Assembly (NCBI GenBank): GCA_021414245.1
Contig: JAIOOU010000012.1
Coordinates: 1-64,000 of the forward strand
Length of the DNA stretch: 64,000 nucleotides
Source: Chloroflexota bacterium
GTDB lineage: Bacteria; Chloroflexota; Anaerolineae; Anaerolineales; Villigracilaceae
Direction: 5' to 3'
Part shown: positions 1 to 8,416 of the stretch, in pieces
How positions within the stretch are numbered: position 1 is the stretch's first letter
Layout: each line of letters begins with the position of its first letter
Program-made: the position numbers and the translations under genes
The notes under the pieces: generated by a model
The model's database searches: none
Seen by the model: the letters and a program-made list of their open reading frames with translations, nothing else
What the model was told of the DNA's origin: nothing

Positions 1-129
1 GCTAACGGTATAGCTTTAGCGGCGACGGGGCGGAGTGTGGATCCTGCTTGGGAGCAAAAAAGCTCAAAGCCAGAAAAACTGCCTGAAATCGCGCAGACTC
101 CCCGTTGTCCGCTGCAAGCATTGTTAGGC
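1..129 (-). repeat. attC site of the first visible cassette
   Basis: Read on the minus strand, the site starts with GCCTAAC (129-123) and ends with a GTTAGC core at 6-1; the last base may lie outside the window. The inner arms are imperfectly complementary: GCGGCGACGGGG at 19-30 faces CCCCGTTGTCCGC at 99-111, as expected for a single-strand-folded attC. The central part (TGGATCCTGCTTGGGAGC) resembles the CTCTGCCCGGGAG loop segment of the attC at 57608-57706. Length about 129 bp is within the family range. Confidence 0.75.
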
Positions 130-492
130 CGCGTGGCTGGCAGGAAAACTAACAGACGAGGAAAATGTTTTTGGGACGGGGCTCTAACCACTGCTGGGAA
201 ATGATTACCGCCCAAAAACCTTGCCGATATTATGACACGATTGCGAGCAAAACGCCACAACCAAAAAACCAAAGCCAACGAAATGTCCTGGTGATTACAT
301 CCGACAATGTGCAAAAAATGCTAACAGGCAGACCAAGTTATTGAAGAAGAAAAAACCAACAGACTAAAAAAGCTAACGAGAAGGAAAGGCACGGCAGAAA
401 AATCAATTGCTGGGAAAACCTGATTGTGAGCAAAGGCAAGGAACCACAATTTAACAAGTGAGACTGTTTTCAAAACAAAAGAAAAACATGCG
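130..492 (-). other. Gene cassette body without a recognisable gene
   Basis: This is the stretch between the attI-like core and the attC. No ATG-started frame of useful length exists on either strand. The plus strand is strongly A-rich and T-poor. A minus-strand frame stays open from 320 to the left edge, but it has no ATG and crosses the attC; minus-strand stop codons need plus-strand T, so the openness may be only compositional. It could be a non-coding cassette or hold a small RNA. Nothing else is seen in it. Confidence 0.5.
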
Positions 493-622
493 GCCTAACT
501 ATGTCTTATAAAGCGTTTTGCTGTAAAATGTGCCTGTGCGGGATGTTATACGGCGTTGTGCTGTATAACAGATTATATTATTAATCGGCATTATACAGCC
601 GCCCCCGCAGAAAGGCAATCAA
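493..622 (-). other. attI-like site and intI leader
   Basis: GCCTAAC at 493-499 (GTTAGGC on the minus strand) is the probable cassette insertion core. Between it and the integrase there is no attC folding pattern, which is typical of attI. The leader holds an inverted repeat GTTATAC (545-551) / GTATAAC (563-569) and the 14-mer GGCATTATACAGCC (587-600). Both the GCCYAACTATG start and the GTATAAC-type motifs recur near 62556-62632. The motifs overlap the zone where an intI promoter should be, so they could be an operator; that is inference. Confidence 0.6.
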
Positions 623-1639
623 ATGGCTCAAGACCCCCTCCAAGTCACCCGGATCGTTGCTGAAGGAACCTCCGGATACAAACCGCGAAAATTGCTCGAT
701 ATCTTTCGCGATGCCCTGCGCGTCAAACATTACTCGCCCCGCACCGAAGACACCTACATTGACTGGGCTAGGGAATACATCCTGTTTCACAACAAGCGCC
801 ATCCGTCCGAAATGGGCGTCCCTGAGATCAATCAGTTCCTGGCCCACCTCGCCTCGGAGCGGCGCGTGTCGGCTTCGACCCAAAATCAGGCCATGAGCGC
901 CATCCTGTTCCTTTATCGCCATGTCCTGCAAATCCAGCTGGATGAATCTGCCCTTGCCGAGTTTCGTCCGCACCGCTCAAAAGTCGTGCCCACCGTCCTC
1001 TCAAAGGACGAAGTCAGACGTGTCATTCTTCACCTGGCGGGAGTCCACAAGATCATCGCCCAGGTCATGTACGGAGGCGGATTGCGCGTGATGGAAACCC
1101 TGCGTTTGCGTGTCAAGGACATTGATTTCGATAATCACCAGATCATCGTCCGCGACGGCAAGGGCGGGGATGACCGCGTCACAATCCTGCCAGACTCCCT
1201 GATCGCCCCGCTTAAACTGCACCTCGGGCAGGTAAAGCTCACCCACGAAACCGATCTGCAAAAGGGATTCGGCTCGGTCTATTTGCCTCAAGCTCTCGAC
1301 CAGAAATACACCGCCGCAAACGCCGAGTGGATCTGGCAGTATGTCTTTCCCGCCGCCGAACTTTCCGTGGACCCGCGCACCCGGGTCACACGCCGCCATC
1401 ATCTTCATGAGACTGCTGTACAGCGGGCCGTGCGCGAAGCTGCTCGGGCGGCAAAAATTGGCAAGCATGTCACTCCGCACACCTTCCGCCATTCCTTTGC
1501 CACCCATTTACTCCAAAACGGCTACGATATTCGTACCGTTCAGGAACTGCTTGGCCACAAGGATGTCAAGACCACCATGATCTACACCCACGTCCTGCAG
1601 CGCGGCGGGTTGGCGGTGAAATCGCCTCTCGACTCCTGA
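623..1639 (+). CDS. intI: Integron integrase (tyrosine recombinase IntI)
   Basis: Tyrosine recombinase of 338 residues that inserts and excises gene cassettes at attI/attC sites. A SAM-like N-terminal DNA-binding domain covers about residues 20-110. The catalytic domain shows R155 ([18 protein letters not shown]), H286 and R289 ([12 protein letters not shown]), H312 ([10 protein letters not shown]) and nucleophile Y321. The insertion that separates IntI from XerC/D is present at about 207-245, with conserved [11 protein letters not shown] and WQYVFP segments. The start is supported by GAAAGG seven bases upstream. All catalytic residues are intact and no frameshift is seen, so it is probably active. 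Confidence 0.95.
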   Translation: MAQDPLQVTRIVAEGTSGYKPRKLLDIFRDALRVKHYSPRTEDTYIDWAREYILFHNKRHPSEMGVPEINQFLAHLASERRVSASTQNQAMSAILFLYRHVLQIQLDESALAEFRPHRSKVVPTVLSKDEVRRVILHLAGVHKIIAQVMYGGGLRVMETLRLRVKDIDFDNHQIIVRDGKGGDDRVTILPDSLIAPLKLHLGQVKLTHETDLQKGFGSVYLPQALDQKYTAANAEWIWQYVFPAAELSVDPRTRVTRRHHLHETAVQRAVREAARAAKIGKHVTPHTFRHSFATHLLQNGYDIRTVQELLGHKDVKTTMIYTHVLQRGGLAVKSPLDS

Positions 1640-1667
1640 AAACTGGTCAGCCGCCTCAAGCATTCGT

Positions 1668-2606
1668 TTACAACTTCACCTGCCTGCCGATTCCCTGCTC
1701 GAGTGCCTTGCGATACACCAGATTCGCAGCCGCCAGGTCTTCCATGGCGTGGCCCATTGACTTGTAGATCGTGATCTCGCGCCCGTCCCTGCGGCCGGGT
1801 TTTTGATTTAACAACACTTCACCCAGCTCGGTCCCGAATTCAGGTTCGAAGCCTTGTAATTCAGCCGAACCCACCGGCGGCGGGCTGAAGGCCGCCCTCG
1901 ATTCGACGAAGACATGCCCCGTTTCAGCCAAAGCCCGTGGCAGTTCCCCGCCGGGCGGGCGGTAGCCCACCGAGCTGATGTGCGTCCCCGGACGGATCCA
2001 TTCGGCTTGAATGACCGGTTCGGGCGAGGAGGTGCACAGGCATACAACGTCCGCACCCGAGACGGCCTCTCGGACGGAATCCGCTGCGGCTGCGTTGGAC
2101 GCGCGCGCGGCCAGTGCCCGGGCTTTGGCGATGTCCCTCGCAGCGATCCACACTCTTTCAACGCCGCTCAGAGTCCCGATCATCTTTAAATGCGCTTCGC
2201 CCAGCACGCCCGCGCCGATAATGGCAATTGTTTTGGGATGCTTGCGCGCCAATAATTTTATGGACAGCAGCGCCCCCGCGGCGGTGCGCAGGGCCGTGAT
2301 GGCTTCGCCGTCCATGAAGGCCGTTGGCGTGCCGGTCTCGGGGTCGAACAGCGCGATCACGGCCTGATGGTCCGGGATGTTTTGGGTGTGGTTCTCGTGG
2401 AACACGCTCACCAGCTTGACCGACATCTGGCGTTCCGGCATGTAGGCTGGCATGCCCACCAGCACACCTTTGGGCGCCACGGCCTGGTTGCGCGGCGGCA
2501 CATCCAACTGGCCGGCGCTCAGGGCTTTGAATCCCTCTTCCAGGGCCGAAAGCAATTCGCTGGGTTCAAGCAGTTGAATGATTTCTGCGCGCGTCAGGAT
2601 CAACAT
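1668..2606 (-). CDS. Ornithine cyclodeaminase / mu-crystallin family dehydrogenase
   Basis: A 312-residue cytosolic NAD(P)-dependent enzyme of the OCD/mu-crystallin family. Members include ornithine cyclodeaminase, alanine dehydrogenase and delta1-pyrroline-2-carboxylate reductase. The Rossmann motif IGAGVLGEAH lies near residue 130 and the family segment DGEAITALRTAA near 100. It starts two bases after the response regulator stop, so it may be cotranscribed with the two-component genes, although no functional link is obvious. The exact substrate cannot be read. A pyrroline-carboxylate reductase role is possible because a proline-racemase-superfamily gene lies at 8417. It converges on intI. 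Confidence 0.85.
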   Translation of the reverse strand: MLILTRAEIIQLLEPSELLSALEEGFKALSAGQLDVPPRNQAVAPKGVLVGMPAYMPERQMSVKLVSVFHENHTQNIPDHQAVIALFDPETGTPTAFMDGEAITALRTAAGALLSIKLLARKHPKTIAIIGAGVLGEAHLKMIGTLSGVERVWIAARDIAKARALAARASNAAAADSVREAVSGADVVCLCTSSPEPVIQAEWIRPGTHISSVGYRPPGGELPRALAETGHVFVESRAAFSPPPVGSAELQGFEPEFGTELGEVLLNQKPGRRDGREITIYKSMGHAMEDLAAANLVYRKALEQGIGRQVKL

Positions 2607-2608
2607 GC

Positions 2609-3673
2609 TTATCGTTTTCCGTTCGTGACTTTGGCGGTGGCGGCCGAGCGCGTGTGCACGCCCAGTTTTTCAAAGACGGCTTTCAAATGGCGCTTGACCG
2701 TGTTGGTGGAGATGGCGAGTTTGTCGGCGATCTCCTTGTTGACCAGCCCGAGCGCCAGCAGGTCCAGCACCTCGCGTTCGCGTTCGGTCAGGCCGCCCAG
2801 CTCATCCGTGACCTTTCGGTTGGTGCCCATCTCCGCCAGGATTCGTTTGAAAGCGGCGCGCTCGAAACTTTGTTTTTCCACGTACGCGGCGATCGAATAA
2901 CGCGTGTAGATCTTTTGGATCTCGTCCGGCGCGGACACACCGCTCACCACGATGGCCGGGATGTGGCCGGCTTTGGCCACTTCCAGCAGCGGGTAGCCGT
3001 GCGGTTCGGCCGGGCTGTCTTTGCGGACCGCTTCGTTCAAGCCCAGGTCGATCACGGCCAGTGCATATTTTTCGCGCCGCAGCAGGCCGAGCGCCTCGCC
3101 GAAACTTGCCGAGCTGTGGGCTTGAAAGCCGGCCTCCTCCAGCAGTTCCGTTAGGACCGATCTCCAGCCGGCATCGTCGTCCACGATCAGCGCTTTTCTG
3201 TGCGAGCTCCCGGCTGGAGCGGGTCTTTCCCCGCCCGTGGCGGGTCCGGCGGAAGGGGGAATCCCTCCCGTTGATTTCGGCGCACTTACCAAAATGCGCT
3301 GCAGGATATTTTTGAATTGACTGCGTTGAAAACTTTCCTTGCGTAAAAAGGTGAAGGCTCCGTAATCCGTGAGCGCGCTTACCGCCAGCTCCACGGTGGC
3401 GAAGCCGGTCAGCAAAATGGTCTGGCAGTCCGGGTCCAGGCTGCGGGCTTGTTCCAGCACGCGCAAGCCGTCCTTGTTGTTGTGATCGTTGGGCGAAAGC
3501 GACAGGTCCACCACCGCCATGCGGTGCGGCTGGGCCTTGAGCAGTGCGGTCGCTTCATCCAAGCTGCCAGCCAGGTCCACGCTCAGCCCGCAATCCGTGA
3601 GGATCTCGCTCATGATCTGCTGCCACGAGGCATCGTCCTCGACGATCAAAGCCCGCAAAACAGGCTGGCTCAT
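2609..3673 (-). CDS. Response regulator with two receiver domains and LuxR-type HTH
   Basis: A 354-residue transcription regulator. Receiver 1 (about 5-120) has the phospho-acceptor Asp in VVDLSLSP. Receiver 2 (about 150-275) starts ALIVDDDAGW and has its Asp in VIDLGLNE. A LuxR/GerE helix-turn-helix (about 290-350, LTEREREVLDLLALGLVNKE) closes the protein. The frame is open 82 codons further upstream, but that part is shadow of the kinase gene. The chosen ATG overlaps the kinase stop as ATGA. It is probably the cognate partner of the upstream sensor kinase; the tandem receivers suggest integration of two phospho-signals. Confidence 0.9.
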   Translation of the reverse strand: MSQPVLRALIVEDDASWQQIMSEILTDCGLSVDLAGSLDEATALLKAQPHRMAVVDLSLSPNDHNNKDGLRVLEQARSLDPDCQTILLTGFATVELAVSALTDYGAFTFLRKESFQRSQFKNILQRILVSAPKSTGGIPPSAGPATGGERPAPAGSSHRKALIVDDDAGWRSVLTELLEEAGFQAHSSASFGEALGLLRREKYALAVIDLGLNEAVRKDSPAEPHGYPLLEVAKAGHIPAIVVSGVSAPDEIQKIYTRYSIAAYVEKQSFERAAFKRILAEMGTNRKVTDELGGLTEREREVLDLLALGLVNKEIADKLAISTNTVKRHLKAVFEKLGVHTRSAATAKVTNGKR

Positions 3674-5898
3674 GCGCTGTGCTCCGGGTCTGCCACGGGC
3701 AGGCGCAGCCGGAAGGTTGTGCCGTGCGCGCCGTCGCTTTCCACGTTTACGGTCCCGCCCAGGCGCGTCATCCAGGTCCGCACCCACCACAGGCCGAAGC
3801 CCATCTTGCCGGGGTGCGCGCGGCTGGAGAATTCCAATTGGAAGATCTGCTCGTGCAGGTCGGGCGGGATGCCCGGTCCGCTGTCTGCGATGGCGATCTC
3901 GACCGCGGCCGGGCTGCACGAACCCGTGATGCGGATCACGCCTTTTGCGTGCATGGCCTCGATCGCATTTTCGATCAGGTTCTTGAACACGAACGACAGG
4001 TTCTGGCTGTTGGCATATACCTGCGGCAGGCCTTCGATGCCGCTCAACTCGATCTTGATTCCCTCCGGCAGTTGAATGGCGTGAATCGCATCCGCGATGC
4101 GCAAGCCGGCCTCGACCGGCTCCACCCGGATCGGCCGCAGGTGCGAAAGATTTTCCTGCACGATCTGCATGGCGGCCATCGCGCTGCGTTCGATCTCGCT
4201 TAAGGCGTTCGCCAGATAGGGGTCCTGCTCCAGCAGTTCGCTGTATTTATCTTCAATGCTTTGCACACGCACGGGGATCGTGCCGACCTTGTTGTTCATG
4301 TTGTGCAGCAGATTGGCCGAGATGTCTCCCACCGCGGCAAAGGTCTCGGCGATCAGGTGCTGTTCCTGCGAGGAGCGCAGCGCCTGTTGATGCGACTCGT
4401 TCTGCACGGCCAGCACGGCGTAGTTGGCGAGGCAGGCCAGCACTTTTTTATCCCACTCCGACTTGTCGCTTCTTCCCGCGCCGGTCACTGCGTGAAAGAC
4501 CCCGAACAGGCCCAGCGTTTTGGCATCCGCGCCGGTCTCGAGCGGCACGAACAACGCATTCGGCGAGTCGCTCACGCTGGGGGAGATTCGCTTCGCATCC
4601 AGCGCGCCGTTTGACACGCTTAACTGCAATTCACCTGCTTCGTCCCGTAACCAGATCGCGCTGGCAGACGTGTTCAACAGGTCATTGGCCATCCCGCACA
4701 ATTGGTCCAGCACCTTTTGACTCGGTTGCGAGACCAGCAGCTGGGCCGCCTCCTGCAGTGCATCCAGCAGGCGCACTTCCTGAATGGCCGTGACCGCATA
4801 GGTGGCCAGCGATTGCAGCAGGTGGCTGTCGTCTTCACTGAATCCCTGCAGCCGCGGACTCTCGAGGTTGAGCACGCCTTCCAGCCTGCCGCTGGCGTTG
4901 ATGAGCGGCACGGCCAGCTCCGAGCGCATCTCGAGTTTTGAATCGAGCGGATAATAAATGCCCGGCCACGGTTCCTGGCGCAGGTCCTGGATCAACACAG
5001 GCTCGCGCGTGCGCGCCACATGTGCCATGATGCTTTTGCCGTTCAGGGGCAGTTTTTCCACCAGCGGTTTTTCGAGATGCACCGAACTCACGGCGCGCGT
5101 CACCAGGTATTCGCCGCTTTTATCGAGCAGGCGGAAGATGCCGTACTGCGCATTGGAGATCTCAAGCGCCAGTTCCAAAATGGATTCAAGGGTTTCCTCG
5201 AGGCGCAGGCGCGAGGAGATCAGCAGGCCGGCCCGCCGCAGGCGGTTGAGCTCGTCCTCCTTGTGGGCCAGGTCGCGTTTCACACCCGCCAGGTGACGCG
5301 TGTGATAGATCGCCATGGCCGCCTGGTTGACGAAGTTATCCAGCATCAACTCTTCGAGCTGGGAGAGCGGGCGCTCGTCGTACAGGTAGATATACAGCAC
5401 GCCCACCACCTGCTCGGCCACGATCAACGGGAAACAGGCCACCACCCGCACGCCCAATGCAACGTGATAGGGATGGATCTCAAGGTCGCTTTCTTCATAC
5501 GAGAGGGTTCTGTGTTTGCGGCTGACCGTGCGCGCGCCATAGCCGTTTGGGCGCGGCGTGTCCACGTCCTGCCGGGCCTGGGAGACGGGCGGATGTTCGG
5601 CGGCGTTGGCAAACACACGCGACCCAATCTCCAGAGTCCCGCTGGATGGATCGTAGGTGTAGATCACAGCCGATGAGCCGGGGATCACGCGGATGGAACT
5701 TTCCACGATCAACTGCAGGCTCGAGGCGTGGTCTTCGGTCTCGGCCGAACCGATGTGGTTAATGGCGTTGCTGATCTGGTTGAGACTCGCCAGAGCCTCG
5801 AGCAGACGCGGGTTGATATCTTCGGGGGGCAGGTCGGGTCGGGTTTTCATGCGGCGAAATGAACGTGGCAGGTAAACTTCGCCCTGATTGTACTTCAT
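3670..5898 (-). CDS. Soluble multi-GAF sensor histidine kinase
   Basis: A 742-residue kinase with no membrane segment. Three GAF-like sensory domains lie at about 40-195, 230-385 and 395-510. The phosphorylation region has HNMNNKVG instead of a classic H-box, followed by an HATPase_c domain with N-box NLIENAIEAM, G1 DSGPGIP and G2 GFGLWW. GAF input suggests a cytoplasmic small-molecule or redox cue. The start is supported by GGTGAG five bases upstream; an in-frame ATG 15 codons later is an alternative. The gene overlaps its response regulator by four bases. Confidence 0.9.
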   Translation of the reverse strand: MKYNQGEVYLPRSFRRMKTRPDLPPEDINPRLLEALASLNQISNAINHIGSAETEDHASSLQLIVESSIRVIPGSSAVIYTYDPSSGTLEIGSRVFANAAEHPPVSQARQDVDTPRPNGYGARTVSRKHRTLSYEESDLEIHPYHVALGVRVVACFPLIVAEQVVGVLYIYLYDERPLSQLEELMLDNFVNQAAMAIYHTRHLAGVKRDLAHKEDELNRLRRAGLLISSRLRLEETLESILELALEISNAQYGIFRLLDKSGEYLVTRAVSSVHLEKPLVEKLPLNGKSIMAHVARTREPVLIQDLRQEPWPGIYYPLDSKLEMRSELAVPLINASGRLEGVLNLESPRLQGFSEDDSHLLQSLATYAVTAIQEVRLLDALQEAAQLLVSQPSQKVLDQLCGMANDLLNTSASAIWLRDEAGELQLSVSNGALDAKRISPSVSDSPNALFVPLETGADAKTLGLFGVFHAVTGAGRSDKSEWDKKVLACLANYAVLAVQNESHQQALRSSQEQHLIAETFAAVGDISANLLHNMNNKVGTIPVRVQSIEDKYSELLEQDPYLANALSEIERSAMAAMQIVQENLSHLRPIRVEPVEAGLRIADAIHAIQLPEGIKIELSGIEGLPQVYANSQNLSFVFKNLIENAIEAMHAKGVIRITGSCSPAAVEIAIADSGPGIPPDLHEQIFQLEFSSRAHPGKMGFGLWWVRTWMTRLGGTVNVESDGAHGTTFRLRLPVADPEHSA

Positions 5899-5941
5899 GG
5901 AATCTCACCGACCCGATATTTTATAAGTGCCCCTTGGAAAT

Positions 5942-5969
5942 GTCATCCTGAGCGTAGCGAAGAATCTCG
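5942..5969. repeat. Dispersed GTCAT..TGAG-type repeat, partial copy
   Basis: The motif GTCATCCTGAGCGTAGCGAA followed by GAATCTC lies between the kinase and the LysE-family gene. A related copy is at 9489-9524, and a hairpin form with the same GTCATTGTGAG core is at 13418-13453. Such elements are scattered in intergenic regions of many environmental bacteria and may be REP-like. The function here is unknown. Confidence 0.55.
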
Positions 5970-6047
5970 ACTTCCAATTGTTCGAGATCGTCACTGCACT
6001 TGCCTTTGGCGCAATGGTTAGTAATGATGAATTCTGGTTTCCAATCC

Positions 6048-6674
6048 TTATACAAAGGTTTGCAGGGTTTGTATCACCAGGTGAAGTGCAAAGTAAGCCA
6101 GGGTCAGGCTGCAGGCGCCGTTCAAGACTCTGAAAAAGCCGGAGGTCATCCACTGCCGGCCCCAGGCCACCAGCCCGGCCATCACGAAACACCAGAAGAC
6201 CGCGCCCGCCAGAAAGCCGGCGAAGAAGGTCACAAAATGGATCGGCTGCGGTCCGCCTGCAATCGAGGCGAACACGGTCGTGCCCAGGCCGGTCCAGAAG
6301 ACGATGTTGAGCGGATTGCCAAGTGAGAGAAATGCGCCGCTGGCGAAATCACCGCGGCCGCTGGCACTGTGCGCTTGCTCAAATTCCTTTCCATCGCGCG
6401 CATCCTTAAAGGCGTCCCAGGCCAGCTTGAGCATCAGCCCGATCCCGATCAGGCTCAGGATCGTTCTTGCGATGCTGTTTTGGATCAGAAAGGATAATCC
6501 GGTCAATGCGATCGCAGCCCAGGTCGTGTCTCCCACCAGCGAACCGAATTGCACGAACAGAGCCGGCGCAAATCCGCGCGCGGTGCCGCGCCGCACGGTT
6601 TCGGCGGTCACAATGCCGGGCGGGGCACAGAACGAAATGGCGAGAATGAAGGAGGAAATGAACAGGGTGTGCAT
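6048..6674 (-). CDS. LysE/RhtB family amino-acid exporter
   Basis: A 208-residue inner-membrane protein with about six hydrophobic segments. The N-terminal signature is CAPPGIVTAETVRRG (about 16-30), and GAFLSLGNPLNIVFWTG lies near 113-130, as in LysE/RhtB exporters. The family exports amino acids or homoserine lactone-like compounds by proton exchange; the substrate here is unknown. It lies about 100 bp downstream of glnA on the same strand. No strong ribosome binding site is seen before its ATG. Confidence 0.9.
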   Translation of the reverse strand: MHTLFISSFILAISFCAPPGIVTAETVRRGTARGFAPALFVQFGSLVGDTTWAAIALTGLSFLIQNSIARTILSLIGIGLMLKLAWDAFKDARDGKEFEQAHSASGRGDFASGAFLSLGNPLNIVFWTGLGTTVFASIAGGPQPIHFVTFFAGFLAGAVFWCFVMAGLVAWGRQWMTSGFFRVLNGACSLTLAYFALHLVIQTLQTFV

Positions 6675-6776
6675 GGCGGTCCGGGGTCAAAGGCCGACAG
6701 CTGGAGGCGGGCCAGTGGGCCGGCGACCAGCTGTCGGTGGATGGGAAGCGGGAAACGTCAAACGGGCTGCGGTCCC

Positions 6777-8183
6777 TTATGCGTCAAAGTACAGGACGTA
6801 TTCGTGCGGGGTCGGGCGCAGGCGGATGGCGTCCACTTCGTTGCTGCGCTTGTACTTGATGTACTCTTCCAGCAGGTCCGGGGTGAACACGCCGCCCTGC
6901 AGCAGGAAGTCGTGATCGGCTTCGAGCGCATCCAGCACTTCGCTCAACGAGCTCGGCACCTGCTTGATGAGTTTCTTCTCTGCCGCGGGCAGTTCGTACA
7001 GGTCGCGGTCCTGCGGTTTGCCCGGGTCGATCTTGTTCAACACACCATCGAGGCCGGCCATCAGGATGGCCGAGAAGGCCAGGTAGGGATTGCTGGTCGC
7101 ATCCGGGGCGCGGAATTCCACGCGCTTGGCCTTCGAGCTTTTGTTGGCCGGGATGCGGCAGATCGCGGACCGGTTGCGCTGCGAGTAGGCAATGTTGACG
7201 GGTGCTTCGTAACCGGGCACGAGCCGGCGGAAGGAGTTGGTGGTGGGCGAGGTCAATGCCAGCAGGGCGGGCGCGTGCTTGAGCAGGCCGCCGATGTAAT
7301 AAATGGCGGTTTGGGAAAGTCCCGCGTAGCCTTTTTCATCGAAGAAGATGTTGGTCTTGCCCTTCCAAAGCGAGGAGTGTACGTGCATGCCGGAGCCGTT
7401 GTCTCCGAAGATGGGCTTGGGCATGAAGGTCACGGTCTTGCCGTTCTGGCGCGCCACGTTCTTGATCACGTACTTGTACAACAGCAGGTCGTCGGCCATG
7501 CGCGTGAGCGTGGTGTAGTGCATGCTCATCTCGCTCTGGCCGGCTGCGGCGACCTCGTGGTGATGCAGGTCCATCGGGACCCCGGCGGCCTGCATGGCGA
7601 GCATGAATTTATTGCGCAGTTCCTGCAGGCTGTCGGTTGGGGCGGTCGGGAAATAGCCGCGCTTGGGCTGGATCTGTCCGCCTTTGGAGCCGGGCGCGTT
7701 GCTGCTCCACCAGGCTTCCTCGGATTCGATCGAGAACGAGGACTCGTATGGCGTGGAGACATAACGGATGCCGTCGAAGACGAAGAACTCCGCTTCGGGC
7801 GCGAAGTAGGCCGTCTCGGCCAGCCCGGTGCTTTTCAAATACGCTTCGGCCTTCTGGGCCACATAGCGTGCATCGCGCGAATACGGTTCCTCGCTGAACG
7901 GATCAAATACGTTGCAGGAGATGACCAGCGTGGGCGTGACCGCCACCGGGTCGACGAAGGCCGTGTCGGGGTCGGCCTTGAGCAGCATGTCCGATTCGTG
8001 GATTTCCTGAAAACCGCGGATCGAGGAACCGTCGAAGGGAATGCCTTCGGAGAAGAAGTCCTCGGTCAGGCGCTGGACCGGCATGGTGAAGTGCTGCCAG
8101 GTGCCGGGCAGGTCGATAAAGCGCAGGTCCACGACCTGGACCGCTTTTGCCATTTCCAAAACTTCCTTGATGGTTTTTGCCAT
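6777..8183 (-). CDS. glnA: Glutamine synthetase, type I
   Basis: Glutamine synthetase (ATP + glutamate + ammonia to glutamine), 468 residues, the usual length of GSI subunits, which form dodecamers. The N-terminal beta-grasp contains IPFDGSSIRGFQ. Catalytic segments include APEAEFF (metal-binding Glu), GMHVHSSLWK and the NRSAICRIP ATP-site region. Y396 in DLYELPAAE matches the adenylylated tyrosine of enterobacterial GlnA, so covalent control by GlnE is possible. A GGAG ribosome site precedes the start. Two hairpins separate it from the gene upstream, suggesting its own promoter. Confidence 0.96.
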   Translation of the reverse strand: MAKTIKEVLEMAKAVQVVDLRFIDLPGTWQHFTMPVQRLTEDFFSEGIPFDGSSIRGFQEIHESDMLLKADPDTAFVDPVAVTPTLVISCNVFDPFSEEPYSRDARYVAQKAEAYLKSTGLAETAYFAPEAEFFVFDGIRYVSTPYESSFSIESEEAWWSSNAPGSKGGQIQPKRGYFPTAPTDSLQELRNKFMLAMQAAGVPMDLHHHEVAAAGQSEMSMHYTTLTRMADDLLLYKYVIKNVARQNGKTVTFMPKPIFGDNGSGMHVHSSLWKGKTNIFFDEKGYAGLSQTAIYYIGGLLKHAPALLALTSPTTNSFRRLVPGYEAPVNIAYSQRNRSAICRIPANKSSKAKRVEFRAPDATSNPYLAFSAILMAGLDGVLNKIDPGKPQDRDLYELPAAEKKLIKQVPSSLSEVLDALEADHDFLLQGGVFTPDLLEEYIKYKRSNEVDAIRLRPTPHEYVLYFDA

Positions 8184-8275
8184 GAATGAATTCTCCTTGC
8201 TGGGGTTTGCGTGATTGACTGCCGGATTATAGGGCGGGGGACTTGCGCCGGTCTATTACCCAAACGGGTACTTAA

Positions 8276-8312
8276 ATAAAAACAGACGGTGACTGGGCCG
8301 TCTGTTTTTATT
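8276..8312. terminator. Bidirectional hairpin terminator
   Basis: AACAGACGG (8281-8289) pairs with CCGTCTGTT (8298-8306). The stem is flanked by A-runs on the left and T-runs on the right. It lies between the 8417-9469 gene and glnA and could end transcription from either side. Confidence 0.75.
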
Positions 8313-8335
8313 TTCCCCTGATGGGGACTTACCAA

Positions 8336-8367
8336 AGAGAGAAGCCATGAAGGAAAGGCTTCTCTCT
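8336..8367. terminator. Second hairpin upstream of glnA
   Basis: AGAGAGAAGCC (8336-8346) pairs perfectly with GGCTTCTCTCT (8357-8367) around a ten-base loop. The T-tract is weak on the minus strand, so it may be only a supporting terminator for the proline-racemase-family gene. Confidence 0.55.
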
Positions 8368-8416
8368 ATTTTATACATGCTTTACGGTATTTCCATTCTC
8401 CAAACGGGTCATTTAT

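Larger units (their letters stand above)
1..1639. mobile_element. Integron platform (attC, cassette, attI-like site, integrase)
   Basis: The layout is that of an integron. An integrase gene reads rightward, an attI-like core lies upstream of it, and a cassette ending in an attC site extends to the left edge. The cassette side is outside the window, so the size of the array is unknown. Core sites GTTAGGC (123-129 and, as GCCTAAC, 493-499) fit the GTTRRRY consensus. The attC resembles those in the remote array at 51.5-62.6 kb, suggesting one host-adapted recombination system. The platform ends against the convergent gene at 1668. Confidence 0.8.

Noticed and set aside
1-320. Minus-strand frame open for 106 codons to the window edge
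   Set aside because: It has no ATG, begins just after a stop and runs through the attC. The plus strand is T-poor, so minus-strand stops are rare by composition. Kept only as a note under the cassette.
3674-3919. 82-codon N-terminal extension of the double-receiver regulator
   Set aside because: It is Arg/Pro-rich and out of frame with the kinase gene it overlaps. The ATG overlapping the kinase stop is the natural start.
6549-8189. Long plus-strand open frame (546 codons) opposite glnA
   Set aside because: It is the antisense shadow of a clear glutamine synthetase gene in GC-rich DNA and has no recognisable domain.
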